Part shown: in pieces, positions 44,901 through 58,130 of the stretch
Layout of the letters: every line of letters begins with the position of its first letter
Numbering within the stretch: the stretch's first letter is position 1
Origin: Trichobilharzia szidati
Taxonomy: Eukaryota > Platyhelminthes > Trematoda > Strigeidida > Schistosomatidae
NCBI GenBank assembly: GCA_944472155.2
Contig: OX235279.1
Coordinates: forward strand, 149,628,199 to 149,692,198
DNA length: 64,000 bases
Direction: 5' to 3'
Program-made: the position numbers and the translations under genes
The notes under the pieces: generated by a model
Seen by the model: the letters and a program-made list of their open reading frames with translations, nothing else
Database searches by the model: none
What the model was told of the DNA's origin: nothing

Positions 44901-47483
44901 TCAAACCCTAAGTCGTCTGTATGACAGTGGAAATAAACCCAGTCGACTTAACCTCTCCTCATATGAGAGGGTTGAGAAACCCTTTATTAGCTTAGTTCCT
45001 ACTCTTTGCACCCTTTCTAATAAGTCTATTTCATATTTGAAACACGGGCTCGCTGCCTGGATCCCATATTCCAAATGAGGTCTGATATAAGTCGGATATA
45101 ATATACGAAATATTTCAGCGTCAAAATTCGCAAAAGCCTTGCGTGTGGCCCATAATATTCGAAAACCCTTAGTGGCTGCAGCTCTACAGTTTGTTGCTGT
45201 TTTCAAGTCATGCTGCACAACCACTCCCAAGTCCTTGTACTCAGTGACCACTGGGAGAGCAATGCCATTCATTGAGTAATTGTGCACGTGACTATGAGAT
45301 ACATGCATAACTACACTCTTGCTTAAGTTAATCTCCAAGGCCCAGTGCTTACACCAATCACTTAACAAGTTTAAATCTTCCTGCAAAGCAAGTCGATCAC
45401 TGTCATCGTGTAAAGCCCTCCATATCTTGATGTCATCAGCAAACAGTAAGCAGGATGACTTAACTACCGATGGAATCTCATTAACATAAATCAGGAAAAG
45501 AAGTGGGCCTAGAATTGTACCCTGAGGAACGCCACTCTTAACCGATTCCTATGTTGATAAAACCCCGTTAACTCGTACTCTTTGTCTTCTGTCCTTTAGA
45601 AAGTCTTGAATCCAGTCGGCAACCACTTTATTGATTCCCAGACTACCTAACTTTACTAGAAGACCTGAATGAGAAACCCTGTGAAACGCCTTGCTAAGGT
45701 CGATGAATATGGCATCCACCGGTATATTAGCATCAGCTGAGCTTGCCCAACTTTCTCTGGCCAAAAGAAGGTTGGTCAAGCAAGAATGACCTGCTCTAAA
45801 ACCGTGCTGTTCCACAGCGAAAAGTTTGTTCCCTTCAATGAACTGAATGTGATAGCATCACGAATTATTCTTTCTAGTAGTTTAACAACAATACTGGTCA
45901 AACTAACAGGACGATAGTTCTGAACTAAATTTCTAGATCCGGTTTTGAAGACCGGACTAATGATGGCATCTTTCCAGTCAGTCTCTTGGACATTTAGACT
46001 GGTCCAGAGACATATTGAAGATTACCGACAATGGCTCGGCTATGTTTTCAGCCAATGCTGTTAATATACGTGGGTGGAGTTCACCAGGGCCACTGGACTT
46101 ACCAGGATTGAGCCTTAGAAGCCACTTTAGGACAGTGTCCTTTCCAGTGTATAAGGGTGCCATTTTCAAGTTACCTTCTGGAAAAGTTACAAAGCTGGTA
46201 TCAATATTATCAGAGAATACTTGACTAAAGTGCTTGGACAAAGCCTCAGACTTAGTCAAGTTATCCTCAGCCATGTTTGTCTGGTCATCTTCAAGCATAA
46301 GAGGTGGGATAGCATCACTCTTACGTGTTCTTCTCTTGATATATGAGAAGAGTCATTTTGGGAAGCCTGGTGAACTTTTAACTAACTGGGTTTCGTAAGC
46401 TATCCTTGACTGGTGAATCAAAGTTTTACACTGGTTTCTGGTTTCACAGTATTTCAGCCGGAACTGCTGTAGCCCAGTAGAAACAAAGAGATTCCAGAAC
46501 CTTTTTCTCCATCTTAGGAGTGTTATAGGTTGTCTATTTATCCATGGTGGCCGATTTGTTGGCCTTTTAGGAACCCTCCAGGGAATGAAATCAGTGGTAA
46601 CCCTCTCAAGTGTATTCTTAAATCTATCCCATTCATCTTCAATGGATGAGACAATATTGACTGACCAGTCGGCAGTTGAAGCACGCTCCTTTATAGCGCC
46701 TATATCAGCATGCCAAACACTAGGTCGAGATTCGGGTTGAAAACTGACTAAATTACTAGCCCTTAATTTAAAATCTAACACCCCATGATCACTGTTTGCT
46801 AGAGGTGGATGAATAACTAGACCATCCACGTCGTCGTTGTCATGAGTAAGCACTAAGTCCAGCAAGGAAGATCCTTGGGTAGAACCGAATCTTGTACTAA
46901 TTAAGAAATGATGTGTCATAGCATTTTCCATGGTAGTCAAGAGGAACCGGCTGCCAAACTTATTAGCGGATCCTGGAGATGTGACAGATACCCAGTCTAT
47001 ATGAGGCGCATTAAAGTCACCTAGAATAAGACAGCTACTGTGTTTACTCCATTGTTTGAGGTGATCTAAAATAAAGTCATCACACTGACAAAAGGGACTT
47101 CTATACAGAACACCAATGAGTATAGTGCCAGTTGCAAAGCTTACTTCACAGCTAATTACCTCACTTGTCCCCCTGTCATGCTCTTCAGATTTCACGGATC
47201 GAACATGTAGGGCGTTGTTGATGTACAGAGCAACCCCGTCACCTCTACGACCCTTAACCCTGTCGCTGCGCAAGCAAATAAATCCGCATAGCTCAGGTGT
47301 GTCATCTAATCCAGAAACCAGCCATGTTTCAGTAATGGCCACAATACTTGGGCTAAGGTCTTCCACTAATACACCTAGCTCATGAAATTTGTTCCCGATA
47401 CTACGTATATTAGTGTACACTACCTTCAGGCTTCCTATGCGGTCTGACTTATCCACACAGGTCTTGGAAGCATACGTTTCCAA
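44901..47483 (-). pseudogene. CR1 ORF2, endonuclease-reverse transcriptase, three breaks
   Basis: AP endonuclease at 47483-46353: YTNIRSIGNK, ITETWLV, LGDFNAPHIDW, SLLDLVLTHD and SDHGVLDF. RT pieces at 46298-45978 (GKSSGPGELHPR), 45815-45549 (QHGFRAGHSCLTNLL, IFIDLSKAFHRVSH) and then SGVPQGTILGPLLFLIYVNE and the catalytic FADD (about 45433-45444). The C-terminal LGVVVQHDLK, YPTYIRPHLEYG is in 45386-44901. Three frame disruptions separate the pieces. All catalytic motifs that can be located are intact. Confidence 0.85.
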
Positions 47484-48539
47484 GACCTGACTGTTTGAAA
47501 ACCCACCAGTTTAAGGTTAGTTTCGCCATTTTTACGTCTTGTTTCTAGCCGGGACAAAACTTCTTTTCGTTTAAGTCTGTCTTCAAGAGATAAATCAGGT
47601 CTGACTGAAATTTCTGACCCGGCAAGGTTGTGTACATTAGCCAGTAGATGATTCCGTTCATCAGGAGAACCTAAGACTACTTTAAGCAACCTACGCTGAT
47701 TAGGACATTCATCATCTCTTTTGCCTATTCTAATCAGCTTTTTAATCGATACTCCAGGGAAATTCGCTGGGAGCATCTTCCTTATAATACTACTCACTAA
47801 TTTAAGGTCATGATCGTGCCTTTTCACTGGATCAGATTCTTTGGACTCTTCTAAATTTCCAACAATTATGTTAGAGTCTAAGGAGAGCTTGTCGTGTTTA
47901 GCAGTGGCTACGTCTTTTCTCACCACTATTGATGCAGCCTGGCTACAGGTGACAGACGTTTGCCTACTAACAATACTACTATATTTATTCCGATTGCTTA
48001 TTTTTGTTACCCATTTATCATCTGCCTGCAGTTGCTTCTCAGGGCTGCTGCAGTTTTTGATGGTACAATCAAGATCAGTGTCTGCACCACCTTCATGGTG
48101 AACTTCGCTTACAGTGTTCTCTGGTGCTGAGATGCTGTTTACAGCTTCCGTTTTGTTACCTTTTCGCTTACTAAGACGCTTCAAACGCCTAGTAGGTTTT
48201 ACTTCCGGGGTAACTGGGATAGTAACCGCCGGTATAATAACACTCATAATGGCACTGACTGCGTCATCTAGACGTGTCACTCTTACTAGCGACGCTATCA
48301 TCAGGAAGTTCCATGGCTTTAGACAGTAGTTCGTGAGCCTCCCTTATTAAAGTCATCTTTGGGGAACAACACATTCTGCACATCCAGTGGGATGTTGGAG
48401 CACTACAACGTTTGTATGCAGCTGGACGTAATCCGGTACACATCTTATGATACCACTTTTTACAGTTATTACACTGTATTCCATCATCTACCAAAAAGTA
48501 ACACTCCGCCTTATTACATTTATGTGGTACTTTTGACAT
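47435..48539 (-). pseudogene. CR1 ORF1, PHD-finger protein, one frameshift
   Basis: N-terminal PHD-type zinc finger: CNKAECYFLVDDGIQCNNCK, then KWYHKMCTG and HWMCRMC, the C4-H-C3 spacing seen in CR1 ORF1 proteins. The frame then shifts near 48264-48301, and the second part (ASLVRVTRLDDAVSAIMSVI onward) contains a basic stretch (RRLKRLSKRKGNK) and a C-terminal domain (VVLGSPDERNHLLANVHNLA, DLSLEDRLKRKEVL) resembling nucleic-acid-chaperone regions of ORF1. Its end overlaps the start of ORF2. Confidence 0.75.
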
Positions 48540-48735
48540 AATGAACTTCTACTGGAAACAGCCAAGACAATTTACCCAATATAGACTATATAAGTGGTTA
48601 AAATCAAAACTTAACTGAAAAAAGTCAAGTTAAAGTTTTAAAAGCTGTTCTTGAAGTGAATAACGCAACAAAAACAGTGATTTGTCAAATACGTGAAAAT
48701 ACGTGAAAAAAGTATTCCCTTTTTAATGTAATACA

Positions 48736-49552
48736 AAGTCGAAGACTTACAGGCGAAACCAAGAAACTGGCTGAAGAGGCTGTCACAGAAGACAGGACTC
48801 CAGGTGAATGCAGAAAAGATAGAGGCGATGAAGATAGCCAACCAAATAACAGCTACATTAAACAGCACCAATCCCTATCAACGAGAGAAACTTGAAGGAG
48901 ATTACCTCCTTCATTTATCTAGGGATCATGGTTTCAACCACCGGTAGTTGGAACTGATGAAGATGTGAAAAAAAAAAGAATCGGAAAGGCCAGATACTTC
49001 TGCATCAACCTGAAACCAGTTTGGAAATCTTCTGCACTCGGCATACAGAACAAGACTCGCATTTTCAACACCAATATCGATTCTGTCCTTCTAAACGGGT
49101 CAGAAACTTGCACTGTGTGTCACTAAAAGGATTTCCAACAGATTGCAGACTTTTATCAACAGTTGCCTTATCTGCCTCCGTAATGAAGATCAAATGGCTG
49201 GCCATAAAGAATTAGCAACAAGCAACTTTGGCTGGCAACAAACCAACCAAGTGCCGATCGCTCAACAAATGTGTAGGAGAAAATGGAGATGAATCGGGCA
49301 CACATTGAGGAGGCTGTCGAGTGATATCGCGCGCAATGCAAGCCATCACTCGAGTGGAATCTAAATGGGAAGCGACGAGTGGATCGTCCTAGGATGACAT
49401 GGAGGAGATTGTGTGAGGAAGAGATGAGAGAGTTTGGGTAATCGTGGACTCAGCTGAAGAGGACGACAGAAAATAGAACAAAGTGGAGATGTGTTGTTGA
49501 AGCCCTATGTTTCACTCAAAAGCCAAGGGAACAATAATAATAATAATAACTC
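48736..49552 (+). mobile_element. RTE-B 3' half, continuing after the CR1 insertion
   Basis: Starts inside the RT just after the catalytic loop (NWLKRLSQKTGLQVNAEKIE, AMKIANQITA). It runs through FCINLKPVWKSSALGIQNKT, RIFNTNIDSVLLNGSETC and a decayed RWIGHT...TWRRLCEEEM to TGAAGCCCTATGTTTCACTC and (AAT)n. It is in the same orientation and register as the piece ending at 44588, and both halves complement each other. Confidence 0.85.
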
Positions 49553-52020
49553 TGGCTCAGGATCCAATATCAGTGTGCTATCCTTATCGGAAATTAACAG
49601 ATCGGGTAAGGGATTTCTATTAGAAAATAGTCAAGCAGTCCTTATTGTTAATCTTATATGTGTAAAGACTCATCATAATAAGTTGATTTATCGTATCATA
49701 CGACTCTGCATATCCAGTATTGTCACACAGAACCCCATCCTCAACCGATTGTACTCCGAGCCCGACACTTCCGGCCCCTTCGTATCCATTATCCGATATT
49801 TCCGGAAATCTTCTGGCCAAATGCCGGTGCAGCTTTTGTGACTTCTAATGTCACTCATCATATCATGACGACCGACCAGTCTGTGTTTGCCAAGCCACGG
49901 CGGTTATCTCCAGAGAAGCTTCAGGCTTTCAAGGTGGGGTTTGTACACTTAGTCAAAATGGGGATAATTAAGCCACTCAACAGAAATGGTAACTGGATAT
50001 AATATTATGAATTGGATGGATTCTAGTAATTATGGAAAGCTCAATGCCCTAACTATCCAACATATACAAAACTTGGCTGCATCTTTGAGAGATTCATTCA
50101 TATTTAGTAGGTTTGACGTGATACGTGCCTACAATCATATCCTGGTTCATCCTGATTATTTTTTAAAGCCTGCAGCTATTGCATCTCTCAGAGTTTCCTC
50201 ACATGACACTCGGCATACGAGGTACCACACAGACTTTCCACCGCCTCATTCATGACAACTTTCGTGGACTGCATTTTGCTAGTGTTTAAGTAGACGAAAT
50301 TCTGATAGTCACTCCAGATGACAAAAATCACCGAAGTCACGTTAAATATATCCCCATAGTTAATCTAACCAAGTGCCTACTTGCCGTTGGCTCACCGTTT
50401 TTGTTTAGGAAGCGTGACTGGTAACCATGATATTCGCTCTTAACCTGAAAATATGCAGGCGATTCGAAACTTCCCAATGATAATCTCTATCACAGCACAT
50501 TCCTAAGTTCACTGAGTTATTACCGTAATCATGACCAAAGAAGCCTTGGAAGTGTTTACAAAAATCAGCAGCGCCACTATGTTAGTACATCTAGACGCAA
50601 GCTCCCTTTCAGTATTTCTTTTAATGCACCTATTGCAGCTGCCCTACAACAACTTATAAGTAACACATGGATACCTCTTACTTTCTTTTTCAGGAAGCTG
50701 TCTGCATGCGAAATGCGATATAGGACTTTTGTTCGTGAACTGTTTGCCTTCTATGCTTTCATCGAACACTTCCATCACTTTGTTGAACTTCGTCAGTTCA
50801 CCATCTTTATCTATCATAAACTTCTGATAAATACCTTTCGCACTACTTCCCCCAAATGAATTACGTCACTTGGACCATATTTAGCAGATCATGTCGGACA
50901 CTCTCTATGTCGCTGGTGTGAATAACACTGTTGCACACAAATTGTTTCGAATTTGCACCACTGTAGTTCCTCCAACTATTGACTAAAGGAAACTGGAGGA
51001 ACTCCAGACTTCGGATATGAGTGTAGATAAAATGCAACACTACATTTCTCTGAAGACACAGTATGTACCCCTTTCCAATACTGACGTGTCCACAGGCTCT
51101 CCAAGACCTGTGGTTCCTCTTTCTTCACGCCAAAGAGTTTTTGAATCACTACATGACCTGCGCCACCTTGGTATATGGACAAGTTGAAATCCTCCGGATT
51201 TGTCTGGATTGGAATTAACTGTGTGGTGTGAAACCAGACTGGTTCTTGTACAAAGTGCCAGCACTCGATGTGCACAAGCATACCATCATTTGCCATACGC
51301 GATGCATGTTTTAGTCATGTTTATCTGGATACCACTGGCCCACTGACATTTTTCAATGACTACTCACATCCGTGGACGTCCTTACCCACTGACCAGAAGG
51401 TATCTGTGTACCAGATACCAGGTCTGAAAAAGTTAACTGAGTCTTTATGTATACATGATTCATGCATTATGAATGCCTTTCTAAGATGACAATTAGCCGA
51501 AGAGAACGATTGGAATCTGCAGCTTTCAAGAATTCCTCGAAACTATTAGGAAACAAGCGCATTCGAGCCACGGCATATCAGCCATTTACTAATGGCCTGG
51601 TAGGATGCTATCATCGATAGCTTAAAGTTTCTTTAGCGGATTTTGAAAATGTTAAACAGACAAATTATTTCCCTTTAGTCCTTCTCAGCATCCTCTCCAC
51701 CCTTGTACTGGATATACAGCGCAACTTAGCAGAACCAGTTTACAGAACCAAACTTCGTTTCCTCGACGAATTTAATGTTTCGGAAGTTAGTAAACCAAGT
51801 GCTTCCAACGATTACACCGATGCCCAAAGTCTTACTTGCTTTGTGCGTCAACTACAACGGATGCGAATTGGTACGCACAGCGGAAAAGAACAATTGGATA
51901 TAAGGCTTCAATGTTGTACATACGTTTTTGAGTTGTAATGCTGTTCAAAAATCCTGACAAGCTTGCTACCATAGACCATAGACCCAGCCAGGAGAAATAA
52001 ATTTGTTATGGACCGTGGGG
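49553..52020 (+). mobile_element. Ty3/gypsy LTR retrotransposon, decayed internal region
   Basis: In broken frames the order is pol: the segment before RT (THHIMTTDQSVFAKPRRLSP, EKLQAFKVGFVHLVKMGIIK, 49850-49980), RT (LNALTIQHIQNL, FSRFDVIRAYNHILVHP, 50040-50160), RNase H (PLTFFFRKLSACEMRYRTFV, RELFAFYAFIEHFHHF, about 50670-50790) and integrase (FSHVYLDTTGPL at 51310; LAEPVYRTKLRFLDEF at about 51727). Similar to Boudicca/CsRn1-type elements of flukes. No intact frame or clear LTR was found. Confidence 0.75.
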
Positions 52021-53945
52021 AATGGCAAGATAGAGCAACGGCGGATTTATTCGGAGTCATTGCCTTCTACATCTGCAACATCAAAAAACCCTGATTCTGA
52101 AATAGACTAAAGTAATTGCAAAATCCCTGCAAGACCTGGAGATATATATGTTAGTAATAATAATAGTTGTAAAGAACCTTCTAACTGCACTGGTCTAAAC
52201 CATAGGCAGATTTGATAAATTAGACTCACGAGAATGTTTACATATAACCAATTAAGCCCAAAAACCTGAAAGAGGACAGTTTTGCTTATGATTTTCGTTT
52301 CGCCCAGCTTTTGGTACATTTTCGGGTTTGACGATTTATCATGCTAATATTCTTTATTTTCCTCACTGAAGATACAATGAATCCCTAATTACTCCCCTCG
52401 GACCGTTCTGTGGTTCCCACCCTGCAAATATCCCCCCTGTATACTCCCTTCCTAGAATAGGGATCATAAAAGGCTTTGGATACTTTGATCACTATGAGGT
52501 TTGCGTCGAAATACAAAGTTTCATTTCGTAATATGTGTTGTCATAGTTTCGCTAGCTTCGGATAACCACATGTCACCTGAGTCATCTTTATTATACAAGG
52601 TGTCGCGTCCGCCATACAGCTGCCCCTCCTCCAAGGGTCGGTGTCTAGTATCCCACAAACATTCTAAGGCGTGAGGTGAGTCACCTGATCACGGTAACGA
52701 AAATGCTAAGAACCAATGTCCCAAAAGTCGTACTGGTACGACCAACAACCGTACACAATGGTATATATGTTTTCACTATTTATCATCGGGTTTCTGAACA
52801 TTTCTTTTTCGTGTGTTGTTTAAAAGTCTGGGAATTTTCACTATGCAACGTTTTACGTCAACTTGTCTGTCTTTCCTTCCCTAAAGCGATACAGCCAGGC
52901 GCCTTTGCTAATAACTCAATTTCAATCTCAGTCTACTACGTTAGTTAGTGTCACTCAGCCATTGAGCGCAGTGAATCACAGTAGTTCGCCAGTTAAATTG
53001 CTCTACTTCAAGTACTCAGCTTAACTATAAAACATCTTTAATAAAATACACCTTCCATTTCACAGCCCATCTTGCTAACTGACTACATTTGCTTCACTCT
53101 CTTATGTGCACACTCACAATGGACACATAATAGTGCAATCTGAAGAGTTCATTGAAAAGACAATCCTTACTAACCACTGTTTTAATTTGATAATATCCAG
53201 CGTTATCGTATATTTAACAACTGTGGCACAAAATATGTACAAGCATACTTCTCCATTACATATACAAATAGAGAGTAAGGATTAAACTCATCAATAGAAA
53301 ATCACGTAATCCAAATAAAAAATCATACATTATGTAGGGGAGTGGTCGGAACACAGAAGTATGGGATGCCTTTAGACAGACATGTCACAGAATCATGAAG
53401 ATATATGCAGTACAACAGAAGAAAATGAAAGCAAATATATATCGACACTGCCAAAGATATACGTATTATTTACAAACTGTGAAAGACACCGGACCAATTT
53501 GCCTTCTAGAAAATATTCAGTGTGGAACTGCTGTCGAAAACAATCAGCAACAAACAAATCAACGTAGGTTCTTGAACATCGCCACATCACTGCACAAAAT
53601 GCTAGTCAACAGAAAGAGATGGATATTACAAGATATAAATGATTTCCACAGTGAAATTAAGAACAATAAATATTACAATGAACAAAACGAGATAGGACGT
53701 TTGAACAAACGTTAAGAAACTATTCAAAACTTAAAGGATGAAAACCAGTGAACGCATATGTAACATGGTGATAAATTCAAGGCTAAATCTTTGGGAATCT
53801 CCAACAGTTGATTCCCGAGATTTCGAGTCTTAGCTACGTAGCATACAGCCTCTTAAACGACTCAGACTAATGACTAGAGACCTCGTCAGTTGAGAAAACC
53901 TACCCGCACCAGCCGATCTTGACAAATTAACTAACTAACCGCTTT
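52021..53945. other. unassigned DNA right of the gypsy remnant
   Basis: May contain the gypsy 3' end: a C-rich stretch at 52380-52470 and a sharp change at about 52600. An open frame at 53395-53715 (106 codons, Lys/Asn/Gln-rich) has no similarity I recognise. Confidence 0.35.
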
Positions 53946-53949
53946 CAAC

Positions 53950-56900
53950 ATATAACTTTGCACCGATATGCAGTGGTTCGAGTTGCCATACTTCACTTAG
54001 CAAATAAAGCAAGAGAAGAAAGTAAAAAGAAATGCAAAATAGAGACAGCAAACAGAGATATATGAGGCAAAAAGAATAATAATATCGAAGAACCATAGTG
54101 TTATTGGATATTATAAGTCACAAGAAATGCATACATCTGCGCCAGACATTGACAACGATGATTTTCAGGCATCTCACCAACTGCCTCCAGCCATTGGTTT
54201 TACCGTCCCAAGGACCCCAACCAGGAAGTCTACACCTTCCTGCGTGACTTAAACTAACTGTTGTGGATTCCATTGACTGATGAAGCCATGTTTTCATTTG
54301 ACCACCACTAGCTAACTCTTTTCCGACATGTGCATCTTGTGTCAGTTAACTAACATTACCCATTGTCGAGGAAGGCGATGGATGGCTAAGCATGCATGAC
54401 ACATGTCCTAACCATCTCAATCGATGTAACTTCACAACCTCGTCGATTGATTTCCCCTCTCTCCTTACCTAGCACTCCACCGACACCTAACCTCAATATT
54501 ACTCACCAACCTAGTATACCACCACCTAACACAGGAAACAGAATGCAGACACTTATGGTCAAAGATAGCTAGTCAGGCTTTCTGTCTTCCACTTTCAATG
54601 GCCATGTGTCGCTCACAGCCATAAAGGAGTACACAGCGAACTACTGAGCAGTACACACGTCCTTTAATCGATAGTCAGCCGGATATCACGTCTACGCCAG
54701 AGACGGCGTGAACTGGCTTATACGAAGCGAGTCTTCTGTATCCGTGCCGAGATTTCGTCAGCGATCAACCCACTGGCAATGGCTGATGCAATTTCCCAAA
54801 TAAGTGAAGTGGTCAACACGCTCCATCAACCACTTCACTTCCTATTTCTAAGCTAGGAATCAGTGTAGTCTACTGCTGTAGCATCATCTTACATTCGACA
54901 GGAACGATTCACAACCCAAACATTCGAAGATTTCTGCTGAAGGTGTTCAGAAGACTTTGCATTTTGTCAGCGTCTTCACCTAGAAGGACTATATCATCTG
55001 CATATTCTAAGTCGAGATTATTTCCTGGTAACAAGTCAATCCCTGATTCTCTAAAGTGAGTTAGGGTTAAGTCCATTAGTACATCTAGGATGGAATTAAA
55101 TAGAAATGGGGATAGTGGGCATCCCTGACGGACACCACTAGTTGTCATCACCTCAGATAACAACTCACCATAAGCTCTCACCTGGCTGACTGCATGAGTT
55201 CGAGAAAAGTACCTTGATCAGTGCGATGTATTTCCTCGGCAATCCCTTCATGGCCAAACATGGCCATAGTACCTCTCTGTCGATGCAATCGGATGCCGCC
55301 TTTACGTCAAGAAACATGATGATTGTTGGACGCCTACGGTAAGTATGCCTATGTTTCAGAATCTGTCGAAGGGCGAATGTATGATCAATACACCCTCTTC
55401 TTGTTCTAAAGCCTGCCTGGTGCTCCCGTGTTTGTTCCTCCCGAGAACTGCTTAGTCTACGCATGATTATTGACCCTGGAACTTTAGATACCATAGTTTT
55501 CAAGCTAATCCCCCTGTGACTTGTCTCCCTTTGTGCATATCGGGATAATCAATGACTTACACCAACCCGTCGGGACTTCCTCTGATTCCCAAACGCTGCC
55601 TAATACCTTAGTTAACGCAGATAGTAAACTGTCTCCACTACCTTTAAACACCTCTGGAGTCATTCCATCAGGTACCACAGCTTTGCCTCGTTTCAGACTA
55701 GTGACAGCCTTAGTAACCTCAGTTAGGGACGGAGGACCTGTGTCTATATCCCACTCAGGTGAGGTGTTGGATGTTAGGTAAGTTGAGCGTGGCTGTAGGC
55801 CAATTCAACTGCTCCTCAAAGTGTTCTTTCCAACGTTACAGTTGTCTATCCTGGGAGTTCATTATGGAACCATTTTTCTCAGAGATTGTTTCACTTATCC
55901 TTTGCCTTTTCCCACCTGTCTCTCTGATAAGCCTAAATAGTTGTCTGGTGTTACCAATCGCCGATGTCTTTTCCACCTCTTTTGCTTTTATTGCCCACCA
56001 CTGTTGACGTCGTTACGAAGACTTCATTTGCAGCTTTCGCTCATCATAATCGGAGCTCGGCGGAATCAGTCTTCTTGCGTCAATCAATTCGGATGAGAGA
56101 TCCAATGGCTCTTATTAACTTTTGGTAAAAGGCCAACTGTATGCTGTGTCAGGCTACCTCAGTAGGAGGAGTCTTGTTATCGATCTCAAATACTCGTTTC
56201 GCTATTTCTTCCTTAAACGGGGACTCAGAGTCTCGATCCAGTTGGGGATGTAACTGCTTCGCTGCCAACAATCTTTTATGTCCATTTAGTCGTAAGCATA
56301 AACGTGAGCGAACCAGGGCGTTATCGAAGTCTACGCACGTGCTCCAGAAGGAGCGGTAGTCTTCTATTGACCGTCGTTAACGATACCCTATTGCTTTGTG
56401 GTCTATCTGAGTCCAGCGTTGATTTGGTGATGGAGGTCGCCACCAGGTCACGCAATGTCTCTCTTGGTGCCTAAAGCCAGTGCTGACTAGAAACAGATGA
56501 CTATCTGAGCAGAACTGTAGAAGACAATCACCACTTTCGGTTCGTTGACGTACCACCTACATACTTCTCAGTCTGGCATAACTTCCCTACTTGGGCATTG
56601 AAGTTGCCTGCTAAAACGACTGTGTCTGAGTGTTCTGCTTCTTGCAGCAACCTAGACAGTTTCTGGTGGAAATCATACTTTAATTCATCCGAACTGCAGT
56701 TTGTTGGCGCTTAAGGGGAGACTATGAAAAGACAACGACGGGTGATGCCGTCCTTTCTTCTTCTAACAGAACCCTTCAGATGGACTGCACACATACGACT
56801 GTCTACTGGGATCGTCAACAGGGGATTTTTCGGCTCAATGCTATCCCCACACTTGCGAGTTCTCGCGAACTAGCTGAGGGGTCTCCTGACACCCCTAAAG

Positions 56901-57830
56901 TGAATTTTTCAGATTCACCTTGTTGGCCGGGTGAGGTTAAATGAATAACCACACTCGGGTCTTGTATGCGCGTCTCCGAAACACAACATACATCCATGGC
57001 TCGAGATTCCAGAGTTCTTGCTAGTGATGCCTGTTATCCGATTTGGCAGAGGGTCCTGACGTTGAATGCTCCTATATGAAGTTGGCGACGTGGCTTTAAG
57101 AGGCTGTCGGGGATGTTTCTATGGCTCTCATCGTTGTTTGTGGTCACAGAGTGAAAGTGATTCACTAGCCTGAAGAATAGAACTGGCTGTAGTAGGGAAG
57201 TAAGATGATGCTGATGTGGGTAAAGGAGAATGATGACCAGGAAGGCTTCGTGTGCTCTTGGTAGTGTGTGGGCGGTTGTTACTTCCTGGCTGCCCACACC
57301 GTGGAAGTTGGTTGGTTTTTCGGGTACCCGGAACAGAAAGAGGGCTAGTATTGCGTGACCGCAGAGCCCAGGGGACAACTGCTTGTGGCTGGTTACATAC
57401 GGCCTGTATGAACTGGGTTCTGGGATTGGTTTCGTATTAGTAAACTTACCGCCCGTTACGGACCACCGTAGGGTGAGGCGGGATGTACTATTGTTTGGGT
57501 CGACCTTTTCTTACCCCCGCTCTCCAGCAGAGTGAAGGGACAGCATAGCTGGCATGCTGACAGAAACACCTTATTGCTGTTACACCCCTGTTTCCCAGCA
57601 GAACTACTTCGCCCACAGACCCCCAGCGCAGTGTAGAAAAGAAATTCTTACACAATGCCGGTAACTGCTTTTAGTCTAATCGCTATCCTAACAACCCTCC
57701 TGGAATGGTAGGACCTGCAGGAACAATAGTTGCAGTAAGTGAAGCTTGTTGGGTCATTGTGATGTGCAAGCCCGACCACCACGTCAAAGTAGCAGCTATC
57801 GGTCTATATTGTCTGACCCTCAATGCCTCT
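53950..57830 (-). mobile_element. RTE-A, second copy, strongly decayed
   Basis: Same order and strand as 36430-40330: 3' UTR (53950-54340), ORF end, LEYADDIVLLGEDADK (about 55010), GVRQGCPLSPFLFN (about 55120), AGFRTRRGCIDHTFALRQIL (about 55400), the linker, endonuclease (VCCVSETRIQD at 56970) and the 5' region including CACTTACTGCAACTATTGTT to about 57830. More stops and small deletions than the first copy, so probably older. 57420-57660 has no counterpart in the first copy. Confidence 0.82.
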
Positions 57831-58086
57831 TTTATTTTTAACTCTCCCCTAGTATCTCATATAGTAGAAAGGGAAGTCAGTGCAAAAGGTTATAGGCTCG
57901 TACTACCAAGCATAGGAACCCAATGATACCGTAATTGGTCCGTGTTCTATGTGACGGATAATGAAACTTATGAATTACCCTGTTGTTAGCTAAATTAATT
58001 GGCCCTTTTATTATGCCCTATTTGTTATCTATGGTGACACTACCTCAATCGACTGACAGTCTTAGCTACTAAACTTTTTACAATTT

Positions 58087-58130
<44 letters not shown>

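Larger units (their letters stand above)
44590..48735 (-). mobile_element. CR1-clade non-LTR retrotransposon, almost complete, nested in RTE-B
   Basis: About 4.1 kb with two ORFs on the minus strand: ORF1 (48539-47435, PHD finger) and ORF2 (47483-44901, endonuclease and RT). Only a few frame breaks remain, so it is the youngest LINE in the window. RTE-B coding lies on both sides (44580 left, 48740 right), so this element inserted into it. The 3' end lies near 44590. Schistosome SR1/Perere-type CR1 elements have this layout. Confidence 0.85.

Noticed and set aside
47116..48329. Plus-strand open frames across 47116-47385 and 47841-48329
   Set aside because: They are antisense shadows of the CR1 ORF1 and endonuclease, which carry the recognisable motifs.
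52676..52948. 90-codon open frame near the gypsy remnant
   Set aside because: No similarity to gag, pol or any host family and no supporting context.
53395..53715. 106-codon open frame rich in Lys, Asn and Gln
   Set aside because: No family recognised, no splice sites that extend it convincingly, AT-rich composition. Left as unassigned.
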